Below are positions 45,256 through 53,789 of a stretch of DNA of 64,000 nucleotides, one piece after another. The position numbers were made by a program, and so were the translations under genes. The DNA is from a bacterium. Its GTDB lineage: Bacteria > Bdellovibrionota_C > UBA2361 > RFPC01. The notes below the pieces were generated by a model, which did not search any database, was not told the origin of the DNA, and saw only the letters and a list, made by a program, of their open reading frames with translations. The stretch's first letter is position 1. Every line of letters starts with the position of its first letter. The stretch is from contig JAUIIO010000004.1 of NCBI GenBank assembly GCA_030431715.1, positions 126,977-190,976 on the forward strand, given 5' to 3'.

Positions 45256-46053
45256 TTATCTATCCGCTGCCGTTAGTTCAATAGCTTGGCTGTACCTATC
45301 ACGCCTGTCAGCCGGATCAAGTAAAATCGCCTCTTTCATGACTATTGGTCTCGCTGTAAGGCGTCGAGGCTGGATTCCATATTTGATCAAAAGATTACTT
45401 AAATTCTCAGCCCGGTGCTCCGCCAAGTACTTCGCATAAGCGGAATCTTCATCAGCGGATTTAATATATGACGTAACGATAAGACGCGACCATGGCATTC
45501 GGTTCTTATTTAACCGTACAATCTCTTTAACAACGGCATAAGCCTCTGGCTTGACCTTGACGTTATCACTCTCAAAAAAAACATCTGCCGGAAAGATATC
45601 ACGTGTTGGATGAAGCTCGGCGCGACGCTTGAAATGCTCAACGAGTACTTCCTGTGCGTATGCAACCTCACGCGCCTCCTTCGTTCTTACAGCTAAATCA
45701 AGCATGCTTTCTTCTTGCATGTCCTTAAAAAAGCCCTGAATCGTCCCAAGGGCAGCCCCAAATCCTGCACCAACAGCAACTCCTGGACCAGCCCCGGCTC
45801 CAATCTGAGCACCAGTTACCGCTCCAGCACCTGCACCCATAAGCATTCCGCTCACACCACTCTCTACCTGCTTATCGGGCCCACGACGTGGACCGGCACA
45901 ACCGAGAGCCGCCAAACATATACTAAGACCGAGAACAAGGCTCGTGGAAAAGGAAGCTTGCCTTATATTCAGCATGCGGGAAGGAGTGTTACTGGAGTGT
46001 CTCATCAAATGTCCGTTTTGTGAGTTTATAATTTGAGAGTATCCCCGATGCAC
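45256..46053 (-). CDS. OmpA-family lipoprotein with glycine-zipper segment
   Basis: An envelope protein of up to 265 residues. The lipobox is LAALGCAG. The longest frame begins at 46053, but ATG 45975 (MLNIRQASF) gives the normal lipoprotein signal length; ATG 46005 is also possible. A Gly/Ala zipper follows (GAGAGAVTGAQIGAGAGPGV), as in Lpp/Pal-type and YMGG proteins. The C-terminal domain (about 150-262) is OmpA-like, beginning DIFPADVFFESDNVKVKPEA, with LAEHRAENLSNLLIKYGIQP matching the 'R...v...L...Gi....' helix. It should bind peptidoglycan. The preceding M16 gene overlaps its possible upstream start. Confidence 0.8.
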   Translation of the reverse strand: MHRGYSQIINSQNGHLMRHSSNTPSRMLNIRQASFSTSLVLGLSICLAALGCAGPRRGPDKQVESGVSGMLMGAGAGAVTGAQIGAGAGPGVAVGAGFGAALGTIQGFFKDMQEESMLDLAVRTKEAREVAYAQEVLVEHFKRRAELHPTRDIFPADVFFESDNVKVKPEAYAVVKEIVRLNKNRMPWSRLIVTSYIKSADEDSAYAKYLAEHRAENLSNLLIKYGIQPRRLTARPIVMKEAILLDPADRRDRYSQAIELTAADR

Positions 46054-47440
46054 TGCTCAGGTAGTTCTCTAGCAAAGTATAGGCATTTTTATCGCCCACG
46101 ACAACAATAACAAGTTTCTCAAGATCCCACCTGCTCTGAGCAACCGTAAGAATATCTTCTCTGCTCACATCATTAAGATTCTCCAGATAGTCCTCATCGT
46201 AATCATCAGGATAATCAAGAATTCGAAGTAGCGCCTTACGCTGCAGGAGTTTTCCCGGGGTGTCATAACGGAAAACAAAAGCGTTCTGAGCCGCAGTTTT
46301 TACGGTTTGAAGCTCCTTCTTCTCTACCTTATCACTTTGAAGCTGGCGAAGCTGATCTAACGATTCTGCTAAAGCAACCGGAGTAGATTCTGACTTGGTC
46401 TGCATCGCGATAATATTCTCTCCGACCTCACGTCCCGGAATAATGGCCCCGTAAACGCTATACGCAAGACCTAGCTCAGTCCGAACACGACGCATCAGCC
46501 TCGAATCAAAACCACCACTACCAAAAACTTCATTAAAAGCAGTGATAGCATAACGATCTGCTGTGTGCCGTTTCACACCGGGTTGGCCGATATAAATACT
46601 TGACTGCTTTGCAGACGCCATCTCTACAAATAGAATTTCAGGAGTATACTCTGCTTCAAATGCAGGAAGTTCCGCACGCTCTTCAGAAGTGTTCTGCCAT
46701 TGACTGAAATACTTCTGAACCAGCTCCTCCACAACTTCTTTCTCTACAGAACCAGTGACAACAAGATAGGCCCCGTCCGGATGAACATATTCACGGTGCT
46801 TCTCAAAGAGAGATGTGGGGGCAACCGCCTGAACGTCTTCAGTTGTAGATACATATCCGTAGCGACTCCCACCATAAACACTCTGAGTAAGAGACAGAGA
46901 GGCTATCGTACCACTATCATCTTTCCTTCTCTTTATCCCATCAAGCGAAGCACTCTTCCAGACATCAAGCCGTTTCTCATCAAATCGAGGTGTGAGAAGA
47001 ACATCATGAAATATCTCAAATACTCGTTCAAAGTCGCTCTCTAGACATTGAAACGAAACAGTTCCGTACTCAGAACCAAACGACGATGAGACACTTGCGG
47101 CCAATTTTTGAAGCTCTAGATCAAGCTGTTCTGGTGACATCTTCTCTGTTCCGCCAAGACGCAACTGTGAGCCCATAGCTGCGAGCTGAATTTTCCCCCC
47201 AGCCTCTTCGTACAGTGAACCACCGGGCAGATAGAGTGTTCCACTAACGAGTGGTAACTCATCATCTCGTAAATAGAGTACCGTGAGATTATTGGAGAGT
47301 TTCCACTCATCAACTTCAGGCGGTTCGTAGTGGACTGTATCGGTGCCGGGTTCTGGCAAAGGCCCTGTTACGACCTGAGAACTGCAGCCGGGAAGGACCA
47401 CAAGGCTAAAAACAAGAAAGAAAAGAGTTCGTAACATCAT
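45989..47440 (-). CDS. M16 peptidase-family lipoprotein, catalytically inactive subunit
   Basis: A 483-residue protein with lipoprotein signal (LVVLPGCSS). It has the M16 fold (LSNNLTVLYLRDDELPLVSGTLYLPGGSLYEE at the start of the mature part, FGSGGFDSRLMRRVRTELGLAYSVYGA in the second half), but the position of the zinc motif HxxEH reads LAAMGSQLRLGG, so it cannot bind the catalytic zinc. The second-domain 'R-x-x-x-G-L-A-Y' motif is intact. Paired active and inactive M16 subunits form heterodimers; the partner is the adjoining gene, with ATGA overlap. Lipid anchoring suggests it tethers the active subunit at the outer membrane. Confidence 0.88.
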   Translation of the reverse strand: MMLRTLFFLVFSLVVLPGCSSQVVTGPLPEPGTDTVHYEPPEVDEWKLSNNLTVLYLRDDELPLVSGTLYLPGGSLYEEAGGKIQLAAMGSQLRLGGTEKMSPEQLDLELQKLAASVSSSFGSEYGTVSFQCLESDFERVFEIFHDVLLTPRFDEKRLDVWKSASLDGIKRRKDDSGTIASLSLTQSVYGGSRYGYVSTTEDVQAVAPTSLFEKHREYVHPDGAYLVVTGSVEKEVVEELVQKYFSQWQNTSEERAELPAFEAEYTPEILFVEMASAKQSSIYIGQPGVKRHTADRYAITAFNEVFGSGGFDSRLMRRVRTELGLAYSVYGAIIPGREVGENIIAMQTKSESTPVALAESLDQLRQLQSDKVEKKELQTVKTAAQNAFVFRYDTPGKLLQRKALLRILDYPDDYDEDYLENLNDVSREDILTVAQSRWDLEKLVIVVVGDKNAYTLLENYLSSASGILSNYKLTKRTFDETLQ

Positions 47441-48936
47441 GATTGGCCTCCTTTCTGTGTTTCAAGCCGCCCTACCGTTCTTCTCTCTGGAACTAAATAG
47501 GTACGAGCCACACGTTTAATATCATCTCTACTGACTGCCACAACCTTTTCGTACCAATCAATGGACGAAGCCCAGTCTCCGTACACCACCTCAGCCTCAG
47601 CCATATCCCGAGCAAGCGACAAATTCGAGCTCAGCCCCGTCAAAAACGACATCGCGATCTGGCGTCTAGCTATGGCGATTTGTTCTTCCGTAATGTCACT
47701 CTCAATAAACTTTTTTAGCACATCATCAAATGCACGTAAGAGCTGCTTATTCGTATGCGGGGCTCTTGGCTGCCCATAAAAGACAACCATATTAGGGTAA
47801 GCGATCCCCGGAGCCTCAAAAAATGAGAAATGAGTAGCAACCTTACGCTTTTCAATCAGCTCAGTATACAAAGGGGTAATCCTACTCCCACCTAAAATTT
47901 CAAAGAGCACGCTTAACGCCGGGTCATCGGGGTGTGGGTACTGAGCCTTTTTGTAAGCTATTGCAAGCTGTGGGGACGAGGGATGCTCTACCACCAAGTT
48001 CCTTTCCCCATCCTGTTCTGGTTCAACTGTTTTTGGATGAGCAACTGGTGCTTCACTGAGTGGCATACGTCCAAAATACTTCTTCACATCATCGATGGCG
48101 TCATCAGGATCTATATCCCCTACAATGGCAAGCACCATATTCTCCGGCACATAGTATGTCTTAAGAAGATCGGCTACCGTATTTATAGAGAGCTTCCTAA
48201 GGTCTTTCTCATATCCAATAACTGGATTTCGGTATGGGTGCTGTAGGTATGCTACGCTAAGAAGTTGTTCGTAAAGTTTCCCACCGGGATCATCCTCATA
48301 GCGCATGCGACGCTCTTCAAGTACCACATCGCGCTCCTTATAGTACTGACGAAGAACCGGATAAAGAAGTCGCTCGGACTCCATCCAACACCAGAACTCA
48401 AAGGCAGAGGACGGGAGACTCACAAAGTAATTAGTAACTTCTTTCGCCGTCGTTGCGTTAAGTCCGGTTGCACCCTTCTCACGGTACAGTCTTGAGAACC
48501 CATCAGGGACCCAGAGCTTTTCAAGTTGCTGATAGAGCGTGCCAAGTGTTGCTTGTTCCTGCTTTGAAAGCTCAAGAGGTGTGCGCAGGCCACCTTTAAG
48601 AATCTCATTAACTTCAGCAAGCAACACTTTCTCTTTCTCGTAATCCCTTGTGCCGAGTTCGGTAGTGCCTTTAAAAGCCATATGCTCAAGGAGATGCGAA
48701 GCTCCGGTATCTCCGACTTGCTCATCAACACCACCGACTCGTACGCTAAGCACTCCTGAAAAAACAGGAGCGACCCCGCGCTTATAAAAAATGACGCGCA
48801 AGCCATTATCGAGCGTGAACGTGCGAACATCTTTTTTAAGTTGTTGGAGAGCAGAGGCTGATTCCTTTTCAGATGCACATACCGTGCTCGAAAGAAAAAA
48901 GACCAAGAAGGTCAAAATCATTGATATTATACGCAT
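47437..48936 (-). CDS. M16 zinc peptidase, active subunit
   Basis: A 499-residue metallopeptidase with a signal peptide (ISMILTFLVFFLSSTVCA). Zinc motif H81-LLE-H85 lies in ASHLLEHMAFKGT, and the third ligand is probably Glu in WMESERLL (about 165). FNYR..V-type motifs are replaced by LLSVAYLQHPYRNPVIGYEKDL, as in other bacterial pitrilysin-like enzymes. It degrades or processes peptides in the periplasm; its role and substrate here are unknown. The gene is coupled to the inactive partner by ATGA overlap and lies 60 bases downstream of the receiver-kinase gene. Confidence 0.92.
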   Translation of the reverse strand: MRIISMILTFLVFFLSSTVCASEKESASALQQLKKDVRTFTLDNGLRVIFYKRGVAPVFSGVLSVRVGGVDEQVGDTGASHLLEHMAFKGTTELGTRDYEKEKVLLAEVNEILKGGLRTPLELSKQEQATLGTLYQQLEKLWVPDGFSRLYREKGATGLNATTAKEVTNYFVSLPSSAFEFWCWMESERLLYPVLRQYYKERDVVLEERRMRYEDDPGGKLYEQLLSVAYLQHPYRNPVIGYEKDLRKLSINTVADLLKTYYVPENMVLAIVGDIDPDDAIDDVKKYFGRMPLSEAPVAHPKTVEPEQDGERNLVVEHPSSPQLAIAYKKAQYPHPDDPALSVLFEILGGSRITPLYTELIEKRKVATHFSFFEAPGIAYPNMVVFYGQPRAPHTNKQLLRAFDDVLKKFIESDITEEQIAIARRQIAMSFLTGLSSNLSLARDMAEAEVVYGDWASSIDWYEKVVAVSRDDIKRVARTYLVPERRTVGRLETQKGGQS

Positions 48937-48996
48937 GGTGCCAAAATAACCGGGCAGTCGGTATTTGGCAATCAGGAACCGTCTCTCAAGCGAGAA

Positions 48997-50133
48997 TCAG
49001 TCGTGTGGCTCGATTACAGGAAGAACAAGAGAGATAATCGCTCCACCCTCTTCGCGGTTTGATATATCAAGGCGTCCACCATGAATCGCTGCATATTTTT
49101 CAGCAAGAGCCAGTCCAAGCCCGCCCCCTTGCTGCTCAAGCATATCTCTATCAACTTGACCAAAAGCGTCCATCGCGTGCCGTACTCTCTTAAGATCAAT
49201 CCCAATACCTCTATCACGCACTTCAATGTAAATCTCGTGATCGGCCAAAGAAACTACGACTTCAATAACTTTATCCTCTTTTGAGAACTTCTTCGCATTA
49301 TCTAGGAAGCGCAGTAGTAAATCTTGAATATGCGGCACATAAAGCTTCGCCCTTGCGTCCTTAACGTGACAGGAATATTGAATCTCAAAACCATTTGCTT
49401 CAAATTCTTCGCGACGCTTCTCAACTACCTCACTTACGACCTCAGCAACATCCACCGCTTTTGATCGCTCCCGAAAGAGGCGCTCAGCAACTCCTGCTTC
49501 TATCTGCTGCATAAGCATGAAATCATTTACGAGTTTTTCAAGCCGCATTCCGCCGCGTTGTATAGCAGTGAGGAGGCTCTCTGCCTTCTTGGGATCAAGC
49601 GCATCCTTTTGCTCAAGGAGGAGTTCGGTACCGGTATTGATGGCAACAAGAGGTGTGCGAAATTCATGTGAGAGGGTATGGATAACTTTCTTGCGATATT
49701 TCTCACTCTGCTCTTCAGAAGCCTGAAGGTATTGCCGGGAACGATCTATTTTCCCTTTAATCGTTGCAAGAAGCTCTTTGGGATTAAATGGCTTAACAAC
49801 GTAATCGTCAACGCCTGTCTCCTTGCCACGCTGTCGTTCTCCATCAGCATCGAGTGCCGTCAAAAAGATAAAAGGCACATGATGGTAGTCTGAGCGTTCT
49901 CTGACGCGGGAATGAAAGCCGTAGCCATCAAGCTTGGGCATCATGACATCACAGATAATAAGATCGAAGTCATTTCCAGACTCAAGTTCTGTTAACGCCT
50001 CTTCGCCGTTTTTACAACAAACGACATTGTAGTTTTCTGATCCGAGAAGCCCGCTAATAACGTTGGTAATAAGTGGATTGTCATCCACAACTAAAATTGA
50101 TGACTCCTGTGGACTCGATCCTCCTTGACTCAT
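48997..50133 (-). CDS. Receiver-histidine kinase hybrid (REC-HisKA-HATPase)
   Basis: A 378-residue soluble signalling protein. The receiver comes first: SILVVDDNPL, phospho-acceptor D62 in DLIICDVMMPKLDG, and VVKPFNPKEL. HisKA (H157 in VIHTLSHEFRTPLVAI) and HATPase (RFLDNAKKFSKED, VRDRGIGIDLKRV, GGGLGLALAEKYAAIHGG) follow. Receiver-before-kinase order suggests that phosphorylation of the receiver controls kinase output, as in phosphorelay sensors of cyanobacteria and deltaproteobacteria. No membrane or PAS segment. The cognate output regulator is not adjacent. Confidence 0.9.
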   Translation of the reverse strand: MSQGGSSPQESSILVVDDNPLITNVISGLLGSENYNVVCCKNGEEALTELESGNDFDLIICDVMMPKLDGYGFHSRVRERSDYHHVPFIFLTALDADGERQRGKETGVDDYVVKPFNPKELLATIKGKIDRSRQYLQASEEQSEKYRKKVIHTLSHEFRTPLVAINTGTELLLEQKDALDPKKAESLLTAIQRGGMRLEKLVNDFMLMQQIEAGVAERLFRERSKAVDVAEVVSEVVEKRREEFEANGFEIQYSCHVKDARAKLYVPHIQDLLLRFLDNAKKFSKEDKVIEVVVSLADHEIYIEVRDRGIGIDLKRVRHAMDAFGQVDRDMLEQQGGGLGLALAEKYAAIHGGRLDISNREEGGAIISLVLPVIEPHD

Positions 50134-50311
50134 GTGACCTGTATCCTTAACTAATAGATTACTCTCACATATTGTATCGACATCTAAAAAGGGATCCTAA
50201 AGTGAAGTTTGTGAGTCTTTCTAGTAGTTTCTCGTACTATTACACGGAGCTTGTACGCGTTCATCTATTTGGATAAATGCTTGATTTTTTATGTACACAA
50301 CAGTAGGTCAA

Positions 50312-50381
50312 ACACAGGAGCCCACGGAGAACACGGAGAAGTAAAGATAGCTCGCTCCGCGTTCTCCGTGGGCTCCTGTGT
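50312..50381. repeat. 27-base inverted repeat upstream of fabD
   Basis: Arms at 50312-50338 and 50355-50381 (starting ACACAGGAGCCCACGGAG and mirrored) match at 26 of 27 positions around a 16-base loop. The core 'CACGGAGAACACGGAG' belongs to a widespread class of intergenic repeats. Related sequence occurs again downstream of fabD (51442-51574). Confidence 0.8.
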
Positions 50382-50508
50382 GATTATTCAACCTAAAAAC
50401 ACCCAACACACATACCGCAAATGCGGCCAAGGGGGTGAATGTTTCCCTGAGCTTTTTCGACACACTCCCGGTCTTGAAAAGTACGAGTAAAGAAGTTAGG
50501 TTAGCGCC

Positions 50509-51411
50509 ATGAAAAAACTCTTAGCACTTTTTCCTGGACAGGGATCACAATCAGTAGGAATGGGCAAATCGTACCTCGAGTCTGAAAACGAAAAGATTGC
50601 CCAAATAGCAGATGAACTCTTTTCAAAGGCTGACAAAGCGCTTGGATTCTCTCTACGAGATATCTGTCTGTCTGGACCAGAGGAGAAGCTTAAAGAAACA
50701 GCTATCACTCAGCCGGCAATCTTAACGGTAAGCGTCATAGGCTTTAAAGCCTTTGAGTCTCAAGACTCAGAGCCTTACGAGATCGTCGCTGGAGCTGGCC
50801 ATAGCTTGGGCGAATACTCAGCTCTTGTCGCTGCTGGAGCACTCTCATTTGAAGATGCTGTTCTTCAGGTACACAAACGTGGAACATATATGCAAGAAGC
50901 AGTTCCGATAGGTAGCGGTAAGATGGCTGCCGTACTCGGCTCAGAGATCGCTGATATTGAAGATGTGCTTTCTCGCGTTGAGGCAGTAGCTGAGATCGCT
51001 AATATTAATGCCCCCGGACAAGTCGTTGTAGCCGGCACCGCTGAAGGCATTGATGAAATGATCGCGAAATTTGAGGGCGCAAAAATTAAGGAACTCCCCG
51101 TGAGTGCCCCATTTCACTGTTCACTCATGAAACCTGCCGCTGAAAAGCTGGGCGCAGATCTCGACAACCTGTCTATTTCAGAAGCTTCATTTCCTATATA
51201 TGCAAATGTAACGGCTGAGCCCGTGACAAACCCCGAAGACATCAGGGCGTGCCTAAAAGATCAAGTATGTGGAAGGGTCAGATGGGTAGAAAGCATGGAG
51301 CGCGCTATTAGCCAACACTCACCTGAAGAAGGTATCGAATTCGGCTCCGGCAAAGTCCTCGCGGGACTGATGAAAAGAATTAACCGCGAACTCAAAGTAA
51401 CGAACTGCTAG
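50509..51411 (+). CDS. fabD: Malonyl-CoA:acyl carrier protein transacylase
   Basis: A 300-residue FabD, loading malonyl groups onto ACP for fatty-acid synthesis. FPGQGSQSVGMG at the start, the active-site serine S99 in GAGHSLGEYSALVAAG, Q and R of LQVHKRGTYMQEA (about 124-136), and the catalytic His in SAPFHCSLMKPA (about 200). Normal length. It stands alone; no fabH, fabG or acpP gene is in this window. It is flanked on both sides by inverted repeats of one family. Confidence 0.96.
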   Translation: MKKLLALFPGQGSQSVGMGKSYLESENEKIAQIADELFSKADKALGFSLRDICLSGPEEKLKETAITQPAILTVSVIGFKAFESQDSEPYEIVAGAGHSLGEYSALVAAGALSFEDAVLQVHKRGTYMQEAVPIGSGKMAAVLGSEIADIEDVLSRVEAVAEIANINAPGQVVVAGTAEGIDEMIAKFEGAKIKELPVSAPFHCSLMKPAAEKLGADLDNLSISEASFPIYANVTAEPVTNPEDIRACLKDQVCGRVRWVESMERAISQHSPEEGIEFGSGKVLAGLMKRINRELKVTNC

Positions 51412-51441
51412 CACGCTTCAACAGAAGCTTATAAGAATATC

Positions 51442-51574
51442 TTCTCCGCGCTCTCCGTGTTCTCCCTGTTAATTCTTTCCTTGGCGTACCACAAAAGCCA
51501 GACTGCACAGCAGGCTAATTTTTATACGATCATAAAATATAATAATACACTGGAGTTCGCGGAGAACGCGGAGT
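51442..51574. repeat. Inverted repeat downstream of fabD (same family as upstream copy)
   Basis: TTCTCCGCGCTCTCCGTGTT (from 51442) pairs with GGAGTTCGCGGAGAACGCGG (51552-51574), separated by about 80 bases. The units resemble those at 50312-50381, so the fabD gene is bracketed by members of one repeat family. Confidence 0.65.
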
Positions 51575-51580
51575 CCAATT

Positions 51581-51633
51581 ATTCTGCACCTGTACCAGAA
51601 ACTTAAAAGTCCCTGCAAGCACAGGTGCAGAAT
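51581..51633. repeat. 13-base inverted repeat between fabD and the RGG-rich gene
   Basis: ATTCTGCACCTGT at 51581-51593 pairs exactly with ACAGGTGCAGAAT at 51621-51633 across a 27-base spacer. It lies between two convergent genes and could act as a bidirectional terminator, though neither side has a U-run. Confidence 0.6.
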
Positions 51634-51648
51634 GACACAGAGTATTCT

Positions 51649-52461
51649 CTACGCTACTGCGCTTTCAGCTCCCTCTTCACTGTCGTCGTCAGAAGAGCTA
51701 TCCATGCTCTCTTCAACAACATCAGGCCAGAGCGCAACAATACTATTATCGTCTGCACTATAAACTCCAAGCTCGTCACCGTAGCGCTGAAAGCCATAAC
51801 GAACAGCCCCACCGTTATCACGGAGAAGATCGCGACACGCTTTGTCCTGGCCACTAAACCAGAGCTGCTGATACTTCTCTAGGAGCGTGATGTCATCAAG
51901 AAGCTCACGATCGATCATCGCCAGACAACGAGTATCAACAAAGACCCTTCCAGCAGACTCATTTGCACGTTCGCTTAACGACTCTGTTTCAGGAAGATCG
52001 CCGTCCTCGTGAATAATGATAGTAAGCGCATATGGATCACGAGCGATGCGGTACGTGTTCGGCGAAAGCTCTACCACGGTACCACCAAAATCTTTGATCA
52101 CACTGTCCTTCTCTTCAGGATCAGAATCGAGTAGTCCTTTTACCTTCTCAAGAAACTGTGGGTTGGCAAGCATGAACTGATCAATAAGAACAAGCGCTCC
52201 GCTCTCAACCTGAATCCTCTCACGCTTGTTGCCGCTCTCAGCAGCTGGCATACGCCGTCCACCGCGACCGCGACCTCTTCCTCGGCCACCACCGCCGCCG
52301 CCATTTCCTCTTCCGCGACCACGACCTCTTCCACGGCCACCACCGCCACCGTTACCACGGCCACGACCGCGTCCGCCGCCGCCATTACCGTTACCATTAC
52401 CGTTTCCGCCGCGTCTATTGCCGCCACCTTCACGTCCACCTGATCCGTATCCATTTCTCAT
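51649..52461 (-). CDS. RGG/GRG-rich protein with conserved C-terminal domain
   Basis: About 270 residues from ATG 52461 (MRNGYGSGG), preferred over the upstream ATG 52509 because AGGAA lies nine bases before it. Residues about 5-75 are almost entirely Gly, Arg and Asn in GRGR/GGGG repeats, interrupted by four poly-Gly tracts, and encoded by a very G-rich stretch. The remainder is an ordered, acidic domain: IQVESGALVLIDQFMLANPQ, VSPNTYRIARDPYAL-like LSPNTYRIARDPYALTIII, GAVRYGFQRYGDELGVYS, and a Ser/Asp/Glu tail. RGG tracts bind RNA and drive phase separation in eukaryotes; in bacteria they are uncommon. The C-terminal domain is not recognised. Role probably RNA or nucleic-acid binding (inference). 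Confidence 0.8.
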   Translation of the reverse strand: MRNGYGSGGREGGGNRRGGNGNGNGNGGGGRGRGRGNGGGGGRGRGRGRGRGNGGGGGGRGRGRGRGGRRMPAAESGNKRERIQVESGALVLIDQFMLANPQFLEKVKGLLDSDPEEKDSVIKDFGGTVVELSPNTYRIARDPYALTIIIHEDGDLPETESLSERANESAGRVFVDTRCLAMIDRELLDDITLLEKYQQLWFSGQDKACRDLLRDNGGAVRYGFQRYGDELGVYSADDNSIVALWPDVVEESMDSSSDDDSEEGAESAVA

Positions 52462-52977
52462 TGTATGTTTTTCCTGTATTGACCCTTCACGCTCTTTCTC
52501 ATTACACACAGCTATCCTCGTCTACTGCAGACAACGCTGCTATAAGCAACCGCGGGATACTACACCAATAATGTGTCCTGAAGGGCTATCATTTATAATC
52601 AACTACCCGGAGGTATGAGTTTGCACAGCTCAATAACGAACGCAGCTTATCTTGATCGCAGAAAGCGAAACCTTCATCCCACTTTCCCTACCCGTTCGGA
52701 ATAATCTGTCGGAATGGCTCCGTCTGAAAACTGCGATATATCGGGGCAATCAGCGCTAACTCTGCCATATCTCTTATATGGCGAGGCGTTCTTCTACGCA
52801 CAGAGCGCCTAACTACCTCTCGCTGGAGTATCAGGTGATCTGCACGCAATGCTATGCTGTAGACTACCTTTTATATCACGCATCTACCCCTTTTGCCATC
52901 ATATGCTGATGTGTCGTTAAGATTACCGGGGAACTGGTCGATAGTATAACCTGACCATAAAAACATAGTAAAAACAA
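52462..52977. other. Intergenic region between divergent RGG-rich and Cas4-associated genes
   Basis: No gene I can support. A 29-codon frame at 52615-52704 has GGAGG only one base before its ATG, too close to be convincing. A short hairpin GCCATATCTCTTATATGGC lies near 52764-52782. The plus-strand transcript for the following genes probably starts here. Confidence 0.4.
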
Positions 52978-53472
52978 ATGTTTGGAACAGAACCCCTCAA
53001 TACACCACGGACCGGCGGAAACGCTCAACGGTTACCTGAGATCTGCTACGATCCTGAGAACGTACTACTTGAAGGATGGTACCCGGACGAACTTTCTGCG
53101 TACCGAGCAAGGACGGTCTGGAAACAAACGCTATCACACCACTTTCTTCTAGAGTACGAGGAAGACTTCCAATTAAGCATTGAGCGCAATAAAACGGGAG
53201 ACGTCTTCCAACTCTCCTGCACCTTCTACACCGCTTGCGCACGATATGCATTCTGGCGCATTACAAATGAGCAGGCCCCTGAAGTGCAGTACCTGCTTGA
53301 GACAGCGCACATTCCAAAGAGCAGCTCTAATACAGATCTCTTACTAAGCGCACCTGATATGAGGTGTGTTACTGAGGGCCATCTCTTAATTTCAAAATAC
53401 GGGGAACCACCCGAGTTAAATACCAGTTGGCTTAACGGGCTAAAGCGGATCTTTCAAAAACTCTCAGAGTAA
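52978..53472 (+). CDS. Hypothetical protein upstream of the split Cas4-like genes
   Basis: A 164-residue soluble protein, not recognised. It contains aromatic- and strand-rich central segments (WKQTLSHHFLLEYEEDFQLS, FQLSCTFYTACARYAFWRI) and a Leu-rich end. It lies 41 bases upstream of the first nuclease half on the same strand and likely belongs to the same transcript. No signal peptide. The start at 52978 has only an A-rich leader (AACATAGTAAAAACAA), with no clear Shine-Dalgarno sequence. Confidence 0.65.
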   Translation: MFGTEPLNTPRTGGNAQRLPEICYDPENVLLEGWYPDELSAYRARTVWKQTLSHHFLLEYEEDFQLSIERNKTGDVFQLSCTFYTACARYAFWRITNEQAPEVQYLLETAHIPKSSSNTDLLLSAPDMRCVTEGHLLISKYGEPPELNTSWLNGLKRIFQKLSE

Positions 53473-53513
53473 CCCCTATCGCCCCTACCCCTGATGTATG
53501 GTCTAATAGGCGC

Positions 53514-53789
53514 ATGGCAAGAAAGAACGAGTACGATAGATATATCATCTCTGCAAGCGAAGTAGGTTCATACGTTGTCTGCCCCAGAGCGTGGCACCTT
53601 GCACAAATTAAAGACCAGCGCTTTAAAGAAACGAGACGGGCCCAAAAAGGCGAAGAACTCCATGAAGAATGGGCTACCGACTATGGTACCGCCGTTAAGC
53701 TTACCCGGCAGATTCGCATGATTGTTTCCCTGCTTCTCCTCTGCATACTCATCGTAATGCTCACTAGCGATTTCGGTCTGCGTCCATGA
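53514..53789 (+). CDS. N-terminal half of a Cas4-like nuclease, membrane-anchored
   Basis: A 91-residue protein. ISASEVGSYVVCPRAWHL (12-28) is the first-strand motif of Cas4/RecB-like nucleases, where C23 would be one of the four [4Fe-4S] ligands; KGEELHEEW (45-53) supplies the conserved motif I His (H50). After that, instead of continuing into the nuclease core, the chain enters one transmembrane helix (about 68-84, RMIVSLLLLCILIVMLT) and stops with a short tail. The core lies in the next gene, which starts at the ATGA overlap. Cas4 is normally a soluble single protein of about 200 residues. Predicted topology: nuclease part inside, tail outside. Confidence 0.8.
   Translation: MARKNEYDRYIISASEVGSYVVCPRAWHLAQIKDQRFKETRRAQKGEELHEEWATDYGTAVKLTRQIRMIVSLLLLCILIVMLTSDFGLRP

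Noticed and set aside
48420-48878. 152-residue frame inside the active M16 peptidase gene
   Set aside because: The peptidase frame carries the HxxEH motif and complete family pattern; the other has no ribosome-binding site.
52140-52618. Long reading frames opposite and beside the RGG-rich gene, rich in Pro/Leu or in Val/Ala
   Set aside because: They arise from the G-rich repetitive DNA of the RGG tract; the RGG frame has a good ribosome-binding site and continues into a normal globular domain.
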